Assembly (NCBI GenBank): GCA_020354625.1
Contig: CP070651.1
Location: forward strand, 2,804,130-2,850,047
Origin: Trueperaceae bacterium
GTDB taxonomy: Bacteria > Deinococcota > Deinococci > Deinococcales > Trueperaceae
Direction: 5' to 3'
Length of the DNA stretch: 45,918 nt
The translations under genes and the position numbers were made by a program. The notes under the pieces were generated by a model. The model ran no database searches, was not told the DNA's origin, and was given only the letters and a program-made list of their open reading frames with translations. Below, piece by piece: positions 15,911-23,058 of this stretch. Each line of letters starts with the position of its first letter. The first letter of the stretch is position 1.

Positions 15911-16657
15911 GTGGCACTACCAGACTGGTCATCGAACGAAGAGACGATATCCGCCCTCAAACGCGTCAGTACAGCCACGCTCACCACCCAGCTCTTCAGA
16001 CGAGGGTTTCGAACCCGCTTCATGCAAGGCGTGGCGCCGGTCAAGCCGGGTAGGCGTATGGTCGGCTCAGCACGGACGCTGCGCTACATCCCCATGCGTG
16101 AGGATCTCGATACTCTAGCGACGCTGGGCTCGCGAAGCAACGCCCAGCGGGCGGTCATCGAGGACATCAGAAGAGGCGAAGTGTTGGTAATCGACGGCAT
16201 GAGAAAGGCTCAGGCCGGATCGCTGGGAAATATCCTCGCCTTACGACTACAGGTCCGTGGCGCTGCCGGCATCGTCACCGACGGAGCCTTCAGGGACACC
16301 CCTTCGATTCGCGCCCTCGACATCCCTACCTATGCCGCCGGGCAGAATGCCAACACCAATCTGACCACCTACCATCCCGCCGATTACGACCTACCGATCG
16401 GCTGTGGCGGCGTCCTGGTCGAGCCGGGCGACGCCGTGGTGGGAGATGACGAGGGGGTAGTGATCATTCCGGCCTCGCTCGCCGAGGAGGTCGCGCACGA
16501 TGCGCTCGAACAAGAGATTCGCGAGCATTTCATCTACCAGCAGGTGCGAGGGGGCGAGAGCGTCTTCGACGTCTACCCCATGAACGAGCAGACGGCCCGA
16601 GCGTACGAGCGCTGGCGCCAGGAGCTCACAGACGAGCAGTTGGATCTGTTGGACTAA
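15911..16657 (+). CDS. RraA/HMG-aldolase-like protein
   Basis: A 248-aa member of the RraA family, which includes the RNase E inhibitor RraA and the metal-dependent 4-hydroxy-4-methyl-2-oxoglutarate/oxaloacetate-type aldolases. TLTTQLFRRGF, GSARTLRY, VLVIDGMRKAQAGSLGNILA and GAAGIVTDGAFRD cover the usual G-G-x(18-20)-R-D active-site area (GAFRD). GTG 15911 was chosen because GAAAGGAG lies 8 nt before it and the longer upstream frame crosses the promoter. It forms an operon with the creatininase homologue 36 bp downstream. Given the neighbours, a catabolic aldolase or decarboxylase is likelier than an RNA-decay regulator. Confidence 0.8.
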   Translation: MALPDWSSNEETISALKRVSTATLTTQLFRRGFRTRFMQGVAPVKPGRRMVGSARTLRYIPMREDLDTLATLGSRSNAQRAVIEDIRRGEVLVIDGMRKAQAGSLGNILALRLQVRGAAGIVTDGAFRDTPSIRALDIPTYAAGQNANTNLTTYHPADYDLPIGCGGVLVEPGDAVVGDDEGVVIIPASLAEEVAHDALEQEIREHFIYQQVRGGESVFDVYPMNEQTARAYERWRQELTDEQLDLLD

Positions 16658-16693
16658 CGTACAGGCAACATCTTTGGAGAGTGAGGAAACGAG

Positions 16694-17476
16694 ATGCCGG
16701 AACAGACAACACCATACCTATGGGCACAGATGCGCCGAGAGCAGTTCGAGCGCGTGCTCAAAGAGCGCCCAGTAGTGGTCCTACCGATCGGTTCGATCGA
16801 GCAACACGGACCCCACTGCCCCGTCGATGTAGACTTGAGTATCCCGCTTCACATCGCTCTCGAGGCCTCTCGAACGGCCGACGACTTTCCGCTGGTGGTC
16901 GCCCCCCCGGTGCCCTTCGGTTTCACCCACTACAACCAGGGGTTTGTCGGCACCATCACCCTGCAACTCGAAACCTTCATCGCCCTGGTGAGCGATGTCT
17001 GCCTCAGCATCTACCGCAACGGCTTCGAACGGCTGGTCTTGTTGAACGGACACGGCGGCAACCATCACCCGATCCGGGCCATTTCGGTCAAACTTGCCGA
17101 GCATAACCTCTTCTCGCTCGCCTTCAGTCATTGGGACCTGGTCGCCGAGGAGATGAAGAGTTGGGGCGACAAGGAAGGCCGCATCGGCCACGGTGGAGAG
17201 TGGGAAACGTCGCTTCAGCTGTACCTGAGACCCGAACTCGTCGATAGAGAGAAACAGGTAGCCGAAACCTGGGTATCTTCGGTAAGTCCAGAGTATTCCG
17301 GTTTTGCCGTCTTCCCCGAACGCCAAAGAGAGACGCCATACGGTGTGATGGGGGACCCCTTTGTGGCCTCGGCAGAAAAGGGGCGACGCTATGTCGAACT
17401 CGCGGTCCAACGGCTGCAGGAGCTGTCTCGTGCCTACCGCGAGCAACCCGTCCGGCAGTACCGGCACGGGTCCTAG
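16694..17476 (+). CDS. Creatininase family amidohydrolase (first)
   Basis: Binuclear metal-dependent cyclic-amide or amide hydrolase of 260 aa. GSIEQHGPHCPVDVDLSIP gives ligands E36, H38 and D47 with the same spacing as creatininase (E34, H36, D45); LLNGHGGNHHPIR and GHGGEWETSLQLYLRP follow. The family also contains deformylases and peptide-processing members (ArfB, MftE), so creatinine is not assured. ATG 16694 follows GAGTGAGGAAACGAG. It is co-transcribed with the RraA-like gene, and a second family member lies at 18805 in the next transcription unit. Confidence 0.85.
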   Translation: MPEQTTPYLWAQMRREQFERVLKERPVVVLPIGSIEQHGPHCPVDVDLSIPLHIALEASRTADDFPLVVAPPVPFGFTHYNQGFVGTITLQLETFIALVSDVCLSIYRNGFERLVLLNGHGGNHHPIRAISVKLAEHNLFSLAFSHWDLVAEEMKSWGDKEGRIGHGGEWETSLQLYLRPELVDREKQVAETWVSSVSPEYSGFAVFPERQRETPYGVMGDPFVASAEKGRRYVELAVQRLQELSRAYREQPVRQYRHGS

Positions 17477-17499
17477 ACCGATCGGCCTCCTCGAAATCG

Positions 17500-17544
17500 T
17501 ATCATATTGAAAACTTGAAATATCATAGCTCTGAAAGCTATACT
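17500..17544 (+). promoter_or_regulatory. Promoter and possible operator of the amidohydrolase unit
   Basis: TTGAAA (17515-17520), 18 nt, TATACT (17539-17544). TATCATATT at 17500-17508 and TATCATA at 17521-17527 flank the -35 box as two direct copies 21 bp apart. The first copy matches a 9-mer in the RraA-like promoter. They are candidate sites for the GntR regulator encoded 2.1 kb downstream. Confidence 0.5.
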
Positions 17545-17600
17545 CTCTTCAGTCGATCCCGGCTCGTAGCAAACATCTCTTTTGAGTGGAGGTTCCACTT

Positions 17601-18491
17601 ATGATTGTCGATTGTCATACGCACGTGATGTGGTACCCCGATCACTTGGCCGATCAGTACGTCGACGAAGCGCTGCAATCCAAGTTGGTCAAGCTCAAAC
17701 GCTCAGGTGGAGAGGCCTACGCCGCGAGGCTCGACCGGCACTCGTACGATTCCAAGCCGGAAGATCATTGGAAGGCGTCCGAAACCGCTGACAAGGTGGT
17801 GGTGTTCGGCCTGCAAGCCAAAGCTTCTGGCATCTGGGTCCCCAACGAACTGATCGCCGACTACGTCAAAGAGCACCCAGAAAAGCTCGAGGGTTGGGCC
17901 AGCGTGGATCCGACCGAACCCGATTGTGTCGAGCAGCTCGAGCACTGCGTCAACGATTTGGGCCTACGAGGCCTCAAGCTCGGCCCGGTCTACCAGCACT
18001 TCGACCCGCAAGACCGCAAACACTGGCCGCTTTTCAAAAAGGCCGAGGAACTCGGCCTCCCCATCATGTGGCACCAGGGCACCACCTTCCCTTCCAAGTC
18101 GAGACTCAAATGGAGCCTGCCATTGCAACTTGAAGACATCGCCATGGACTTCCCCGACCTGAAGATGATCATCGCCCACCTCGGACACCCTTGGGAGATC
18201 GACACCATCGTATTGATCCGCAAATGCCCCAACCTCTACACCGATCTGAGCGCGGTGCACTACCGCCCCTGGCGCTACTGGCAATCGATGATTTCGGCTA
18301 TGGAATACGGGGTGGAACACAAGATCCTGCTCGCATCCGACTTCCCCTCCGGCACCATCGACAACGTCATCAACGGGCTTCGCAATGTCAACAAAGTCGT
18401 CGAGGGGACCGGTCTGCCCCAGGTACCCAAAGACGTACAAGACATGATTATTTATGAAAACTGGAAGGCGTTTTTCCCGTACTGGGCTTGA
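17601..18491 (+). CDS. Metal-dependent amidohydrolase (amidohydrolase_2 family)
   Basis: A 296-aa TIM-barrel hydrolase/decarboxylase. IVDCHTHVMWYPDHL at the N-terminus holds the HxH metal pair, MWHQGTTF the third histidine, MIIAHLGHPW the fourth, and LLASDFPSG the aspartate. Start ATG 17601 lies 8 nt after GGAGG; a GTG 5 codons earlier would place the ribosome site inside the gene. Family members hydrolyse lactones and amides or decarboxylate aromatic acids (ACMSD-like), so the exact reaction is open. It leads the unit that includes the second creatininase-type enzyme. Confidence 0.85.
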   Translation: MIVDCHTHVMWYPDHLADQYVDEALQSKLVKLKRSGGEAYAARLDRHSYDSKPEDHWKASETADKVVVFGLQAKASGIWVPNELIADYVKEHPEKLEGWASVDPTEPDCVEQLEHCVNDLGLRGLKLGPVYQHFDPQDRKHWPLFKKAEELGLPIMWHQGTTFPSKSRLKWSLPLQLEDIAMDFPDLKMIIAHLGHPWEIDTIVLIRKCPNLYTDLSAVHYRPWRYWQSMISAMEYGVEHKILLASDFPSGTIDNVINGLRNVNKVVEGTGLPQVPKDVQDMIIYENWKAFFPYWA

Positions 18492-18509
18492 TGGAAAAGA
18501 TCGATAGGT

Positions 18510-18745
18510 TAATGAGTAAACAGTAAACCTTGATGAGTGTGGAGTAGCAAGAGGGGAATGGGCGATGGGGAATGGGGAATGGGTAAAAGACCGGTAAACA
18601 GCTCGGTTCAGGCGCGTGTGTTCGCAGCACCCATCACTCATTACTCATCACCCATCACCTTTTTTGCAGACGCCACCATCAGAGCAGACTGGCTCGACCA
18701 CAACCTTTCGCAGCACCCATCACTCATTACTCATTACCCATTACC
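18510..18745 (+). repeat. H7 composite heptamer repeat, copy C
   Basis: The most complete copy; it fills most of the 313-bp gap between the amidohydrolase and the second creatininase-type gene. In order: array with GAGTAAACAGTAAAC, GGGAATGGG-type array ending GGGTAAAAGACCGG, first core (AGCTCGGTTCAGGCGCGTG, TTCGCAGC), array of acccatc/actcatt units, TTTTTTGCAGACGCC, second core (AGAGCAGACTGGCTCG, CAACCTTTCGCAGC) and last array to 18744. The first core is almost identical to that of copy E 4.3 kb away in the opposite orientation. Confidence 0.88.
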
Positions 18746-18804
18746 AAAAGGGTTTTCACGAGGCTCGCTCTAAAAGGGAATGGGCCTGGGAAGGGACGGA
18801 CTCG

Positions 18805-19578
18805 ATGGCCAACACCAGCTACCAATCCCTGAGCCGCGAAGAGATCGGAGAGCTTGCGCCCCATGCCACGGTGGTGCTTCCGGTGGCAGCCATCGAACAG
18901 CACGGGCCCCATCTGCCGGTTTGGGTCGACAGCCTGCTCGGTGAAACCATCGCCACGGCTGCGGCAGAGGCGATCAGCGATGAGGTTCCGGTTCTGGTCT
19001 GCCCGGTCGTAAGTTGTGGCGCCTCACACCACCACCTCGATTACCCCGGAGCGCTTTCGCTCTCTCAAGACACGCTCCTCAAGGTGCTCATCGACCTGAC
19101 CGAGTCGCTCGTCAAGAGCGGATTCCGCCGCATCTATCTCCTCAATAGCCATGGAGGCAACGAAGAGTTGGTGCGACTGGCAGTCCGGGAACTCGTCTTA
19201 CGGCACGATGTCCTCGCCGGTGCCGCTTCGTACTGGATGCTCGCCTGGCAGGCGCTGATGACCGAAGGTCGGGCGCTCGAGCTCGGTAGGGTACCAGGCC
19301 ACGCCGGAGGCTTTGAAACGTCGCTGATGCTGGCCGTAAGACCGGATTTGGTACGGCGCGACCTCTTGCCCTTACCACTGCGGCAGCAAGCGGAGCTGTC
19401 AAATGCCAACCCCGCCGGTTCCCCTCTCATTCAACGGCACGGCAGCTGGCGGGACTCGGGTGGCTACAGTGATGACGCGGCACAGGCCTCTGCCGAACGC
19501 GGGAAAGAGCTCTTGGATCTGATCGTGCGCGAGGTCGCGCAGGCGCTATCGAGTTTTCATCGGCAGCTGAGCAACTGA
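18805..19578 (+). CDS. Creatininase family amidohydrolase (second)
   Basis: A 257-aa paralogue of the protein encoded at 16694, clearly diverged. AAIEQHGPHLPVWVDSL gives E31, H33 and D42 with creatininase spacing; LLNSHGGNEELVRLAVRE and GHAGGFETSLMLAVRP follow. ATG 18805 is used because AAGGGACGG lies upstream and the longer frame runs back into the repeat. Two different family members in one locus suggest two successive amide-bond cleavages or two related substrates. The GntR gene starts 105 bp downstream from its own promoter. Confidence 0.83.
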   Translation: MANTSYQSLSREEIGELAPHATVVLPVAAIEQHGPHLPVWVDSLLGETIATAAAEAISDEVPVLVCPVVSCGASHHHLDYPGALSLSQDTLLKVLIDLTESLVKSGFRRIYLLNSHGGNEELVRLAVRELVLRHDVLAGAASYWMLAWQALMTEGRALELGRVPGHAGGFETSLMLAVRPDLVRRDLLPLPLRQQAELSNANPAGSPLIQRHGSWRDSGGYSDDAAQASAERGKELLDLIVREVAQALSSFHRQLSN

Positions 19579-19619
19579 AGCCGGTCCGGTAAGTTCGCAG
19601 CCAGCGACTCCATCTAAAA

Positions 19620-19649
19620 TTGGATGTATCAGATTCGACGTGCTATACT
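19620..19649 (+). promoter_or_regulatory. Promoter of the GntR gene
   Basis: TTGGAT (19620-19625), 18-nt spacer, TATACT (19644-19649). The GCTATACTC around the -10 is identical to that in the amidohydrolase promoter, and GTATCAGATT lies between the boxes at 19626-19635, similar to the TATCATATT motif of the other two promoters; autoregulation is plausible. Confidence 0.5.
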
Positions 19650-19683
19650 CCAACGTTGCCCATACATATTGAGGAATATGCCG

Positions 19684-20376
19684 ATGAACCGACCTTCGAA
19701 AAACCGAGAACTGGAAAGCCTGAAAACCAACTATAAGTCGATCGCCGATGTAACCTGCGAGAAATTGCGAAAAGCGATCCTTGAGGGTGTTTTCAGCCCG
19801 GGTGAACAGCTCAAAGAACGAGAACTCGCCACCCTCATGGGTGTCAGCACCACCCCGATCAAAGCGGCGCTGCAACGCCTGGGAATGGAAGGATTGGTCA
19901 CCAGCCTGCCCATGCGTGGGAGTTTCGTCGCGGAAAACATCTCCGCCATCCTGACCGAAGTAGGGCTCATCCGGGCTGCTCTCGAAGGGACCGCAGCGTA
20001 TCTCGCCGCCATGAAAGCGACCGATGAAGAGATCACCACACTTCAGGGGCAGATCGAAAAGATGGAACGGTGCACAGCGGATCGAGACATCGGTCGAGCG
20101 ATCGAGGCCAACACGAACTTCCACGAGATCATCCACCAGATCAGCGGCAACCACTCGCTCCAACAGATGACCGGCATCGTGCGCCAGTACGACGACATCA
20201 CACGTCCCCAAGCGCTTTCCGACGAATCTCAGATGGTGCAGGGTCTCCAAGAGCACAAAGCGATCTTCGAGGCTATTAAAGCCGGAGATCCCGAGGGGGC
20301 GGACGCGAGTATGCGCGCCCACGTCCTAAGGAACACGCGCTTTTTGAAGCAACAGGGTCTCGGCGTAGGGAAGTGA
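19684..20376 (+). CDS. GntR family regulator, FCD (FadR-type) domain
   Basis: A 230-aa transcription factor. Winged helix at residues about 15-80 (VTCEKLRKAILEGVFSPGEQ, ERELATLMGVSTTPIKAALQ, RLGMEGLV), then an all-helical FCD effector domain with its metal-site histidines (NFHEIIHQISGNHSL, EHKAIFEAI, MRAHVL). Start ATG 19684 sits 8 nt after GAGGA; in-frame codons further upstream overlap the promoter. It probably controls the flanking hydrolase genes in response to a carboxylic acid, the usual FCD ligand class. Its TGA stop is the first part of H7 copy D. Confidence 0.88.
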   Translation: MNRPSKNRELESLKTNYKSIADVTCEKLRKAILEGVFSPGEQLKERELATLMGVSTTPIKAALQRLGMEGLVTSLPMRGSFVAENISAILTEVGLIRAALEGTAAYLAAMKATDEEITTLQGQIEKMERCTADRDIGRAIEANTNFHEIIHQISGNHSLQQMTGIVRQYDDITRPQALSDESQMVQGLQEHKAIFEAIKAGDPEGADASMRAHVLRNTRFLKQQGLGVGK

Positions 20377-20602
20377 TGAGTGAACAGTAATGAGTTATGA
20401 GTAGCAGGAGGGTAATGGGTCATGGGGAATGGGGAATGCGTGGTTGAACCACCAAGGATAGGCTGCACCCGTGCCTTTCGCAGCACCCATCACCCATTAC
20501 TCATCACCCATCACCAAATGGATTCTGGACAACAGAAAACACGGACTCAGCCGTTGCCTTTCGCAGCACCCATCACCCATTACTCATCACCCATCACCAA
20601 AT
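20374..20602 (+). repeat. H7 composite heptamer repeat, copy D, with internal 48-bp duplication
   Basis: Lies between convergent genes. It begins with GTGATGAGTGAACAGTAATG (overlapping the GntR stop), then GGGTAATGGGTCATGGGG-type units and a changed first core. Then comes a module of TGCCTTTCGCAGC plus reverse 7-mers that occurs twice as a perfect 48-bp direct repeat (20472-20519 and 20555-20602), separated by 35 unrelated bases. The perfect identity shows recent duplication of a module. Confidence 0.85.
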
Positions 20603-20633
20603 AGGTTTTGGACCGAATTGCGAAAACTCGCTT

Positions 20634-21749
20634 TTAGGCTCGCAACCCCTCCAGCGCCTCCAGATCCGGTTCTACGCCGAGGCCGGGGCCCTCGGGTACC
20701 TTGATCCAGCCGACTTCGCTCTCGAGCGGCTCGAGGATCGCCCGTTCGGTGTGGAAGTTCGGTCCCATCACATCGGCGGCGTAGCGCTCGACGTGGATGT
20801 TGGGGAGCGCCACCGCCACATGGGCCATGGCAGCCGAAGCGATATCCCACTCGAGGTTGCTGCCGATGGCGCAGTGAACTCCCGCCGCTTCGGCCAGGGC
20901 GGCGATCGCCACCACCTGGTGAATGCCGCCGTTCTTACCCGGGTAGACGCTGATGATGTCGGCTGCACCCTTCTCGATACAAGCGAGCGCATCCTGGACC
21001 GTGAAGATCGCTTCATCGGCCATCACGGGCAAGCGAACGTTCGCACGGACGCGGGCCAAACCGTCGAGATCCAAGCGGTGTACGGGTTGCTCCATAAAGG
21101 CGACCCCCAACTCCTCGAGCGCCGGCGCGATACGGATGGCGTCGTTCACCGTCCAACCGCCGTTGGCATCGACCGTAAGGCGCACGTCAGAACCGATGGC
21201 CTCTCGAACCGCCCCGACGCGCTCGATATCCGCCGCGAGCTCATCGCGGCCGACCTTGACTTTGACGGTGCGGCAGCCTTCGGCGACTACTTGGGCCGCC
21301 ACGCTACCGGCCTCGATGGGGTCGACCGGCATGAGGGGAAACCGCAGCGGGATGGTGGTCGAGCGAACCGTCCCGCCGAGCAGGCGGAATAGCGGGGCAC
21401 CGAGCGACTTGCCGAGCACGTCGAACAGAGCCATTTCGACTGCGGCCTTGGCAAAGGGGTTGGCATGAATTCGCTCGAGCTTCTTCATGCAGCGGCGGAT
21501 CTCACGGGGATCCTCTCCGACCAAGAGAGGCGTCATGTGGTGATCGATCAACTGCTTGGCACCCACATGCGTCTCACCGCTCCAATCAGCCGAACCGTTC
21601 GCCTCACCGACACCGTAAAGACCTTCGTCCGTCTTGACGACCACCACGACCAGATGGGAGGTGAAGCGAAACCCCTTGGTCTCTTTTACCGTCACCCGTC
21701 GGTCGACACCGACGCGAACAGCAATGGTCTCGATACCCGTGATCTTCAT
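20634..21749 (-). CDS. Mandelate racemase/muconate lactonizing enzyme family protein
   Basis: Enolase-superfamily enzyme (371 aa) that abstracts a proton alpha to a carboxylate. It has the MLE-subgroup residues: K163 and K165 (TVKVKVG), metal ligands D194 (VDANGGW), E220 (FMEQP) and D245 (MADEAI), and K272 (YPGKNGG). Possible activities include cycloisomerase, amino-acid racemase/epimerase, dehydratase and N-succinylamino-acid racemase. ATG 21749 lies behind GAGGGGCTCGTT. It is transcribed away from the acetamidase gene, with a 115-bp shared promoter region. Confidence 0.88.
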   Translation of the reverse strand: MKITGIETIAVRVGVDRRVTVKETKGFRFTSHLVVVVVKTDEGLYGVGEANGSADWSGETHVGAKQLIDHHMTPLLVGEDPREIRRCMKKLERIHANPFAKAAVEMALFDVLGKSLGAPLFRLLGGTVRSTTIPLRFPLMPVDPIEAGSVAAQVVAEGCRTVKVKVGRDELAADIERVGAVREAIGSDVRLTVDANGGWTVNDAIRIAPALEELGVAFMEQPVHRLDLDGLARVRANVRLPVMADEAIFTVQDALACIEKGAADIISVYPGKNGGIHQVVAIAALAEAAGVHCAIGSNLEWDIASAAMAHVAVALPNIHVERYAADVMGPNFHTERAILEPLESEVGWIKVPEGPGLGVEPDLEALEGLRA

Positions 21750-21813
21750 AACGAGCCCCTCTCTTTCGCAAGGCTGAAACACCGAATCATACCTCTTGCA
21801 CGCCCAACCGAAC

Positions 21814-21842
21814 TTGATCCCACGCTCTACCCTCATTACTCT
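21814..21842 (+). promoter_or_regulatory. Possible promoter of the acetamidase gene
   Basis: TTGATC (21814-21819), 17-nt spacer, TACTCT (21837-21842), 22 bp before ATG 21865. The -35 box is good and the -10 weak. The opposite promoter for the enolase-superfamily gene must lie in the same 115 bp; TATGAT on the minus strand near 21786-21791 is a candidate -10. Confidence 0.35.
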
Positions 21843-21864
21843 ATGGACAAACCAGGAGGACACC

Positions 21865-22785
21865 ATGGCCACCCACCGTTTTACGCCCCGTCACTACCAC
21901 ATCACCCTAGGCCCGCACGAACCCGTGCTAGAGATCGCCGACGGAGACACCGTGATCACCACCACCGTAGACGCCAGCGGCCACGACGCTGCCCGGGAAC
22001 AGGTAGCGCCAAGAGGTAATCCCCAGACCGGTCCCTTCTTCATCACGGGGGCCGAGCCGGGCGACATGCTCAAAGTCCGGCTCGACCGGCTCACCCCCAA
22101 CCGCACCTTCGGCTACTCCGACCAGATGATCGCCCCCAACGTGGTCGAACCCGAGTTCATCCCGCGATTACCCTGGCCCGAAGAAGGACAGACAGGCCGT
22201 ACCGAGTGGTATGTCGACGTGGCGGCAGGAACCGCCACGCTCACAAGACCCGAGAGCAAACTGGGCAACCTATGCCTGCCGCTCGAACCGATGCTCGGCT
22301 GTTTCGGAGTGGCTCCTCCCCGTACGCAAGCGATCTCCACGGCCACCTCCGGCCAGCACGGCGGCAACATGGACTACCGCGGCTTCATCAGCGGGACGAC
22401 CGTCTACCTCCCCGTGTTCGAACCGGGTGCTCTCTTTTTCGTCGGCGACGGCCACGCCTTGCAAGGAGATGGGGAGATCGTCGGATCGGGCATCGAGATC
22501 TCGTTCGACGTCACGTTTACCGTCTCACTTATCAAGAACAAACCGAGCCACTGGCCGCGCGGCGAAAACGAGACGAGCATCTTTACGGTCGGCAACGCTC
22601 GCCCCCTAGACCAAGCGGTGCAACACGCCACCACCGAGATGCTGCGCTGGCTCGAGCAGGATTACCGGCTCGATCCCGTAAGCGCCAACGTGCTCATGAG
22701 TCAGTGCGTCCGTTACGACCTCGGCAACATCTACGATCCGGCCTACACCATGGTGTGCAAGCTGCCCAAAGCGCTACTGCCGTAG
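21865..22785 (+). CDS. Acetamidase/formamidase family protein
   Basis: A 306-aa beta-rich amidase of the FmdA/AmdA family that hydrolyses short aliphatic amides to ammonia and the acid. Recognised by the N-terminal HYHITLGPHEPVLEIADGDT, the TGAEPGDMLKVRLDRL block, LPLEPMLGCFGVAP, the GGNMDYRGFISGTTVYLPVF metal-site segment and FVGDGHALQGDGEIVGSGIE. ATG 21865 follows AGGAGGACACC. Its place next to two creatininase-type hydrolases and a GntR regulator suggests the last nitrogen-releasing step of a pathway. The stop is 31 bp from H7 copy E. Confidence 0.9.
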   Translation: MATHRFTPRHYHITLGPHEPVLEIADGDTVITTTVDASGHDAAREQVAPRGNPQTGPFFITGAEPGDMLKVRLDRLTPNRTFGYSDQMIAPNVVEPEFIPRLPWPEEGQTGRTEWYVDVAAGTATLTRPESKLGNLCLPLEPMLGCFGVAPPRTQAISTATSGQHGGNMDYRGFISGTTVYLPVFEPGALFFVGDGHALQGDGEIVGSGIEISFDVTFTVSLIKNKPSHWPRGENETSIFTVGNARPLDQAVQHATTEMLRWLEQDYRLDPVSANVLMSQCVRYDLGNIYDPAYTMVCKLPKALLP

Positions 22786-22816
22786 GAGTCTACTCTTACT
22801 GTCTCGTCTGAGAGAA

Positions 22817-23058
22817 GGGTGATGGGTGATGAGTAATGAGTGATGGGTGCTGCGAAGTTCGAGACGGAGCCCGTCTGCTCTTGCGGCTTTGTCTGAAAAA
22901 AGAGGTGATGGGTGATGAGTAATGAGGGATGGGTGCTGCGAACACACGCGCCTGAACCGAGCCGTTCGCTGGTCTTTTACCCATTCCCCATCACCCATTT
23001 CCCATTACCTTGTATCGTTGCCCTACTCATTACTCATCACTGTTTACTCATCACTCAT
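22817..23058 (-). repeat. H7 composite heptamer repeat, copy E
   Basis: Minus-oriented full copy between convergent genes. Read on the minus strand: ATGAGTGATGAGTAAACAGT array, GGGAAATGGGTGATGGGG array, first core (CGGCTCGGTTCAGGCGCGTG), acccatc/actcatt array, TCTTTTTTCAGAC, second core (AAGAGCAGACGGGCTC, ACTTCGCAGC), last array. The first array overlaps the end of the aminotransferase gene and encodes its last residues and stop. Confidence 0.88.

Noticed and set aside
16694-19578. The two creatininase-type genes as a recent duplication
   Set aside because: They share motifs and metal-ligand spacing, but the rest is strongly diverged, so they are old paralogues or independent acquisitions.
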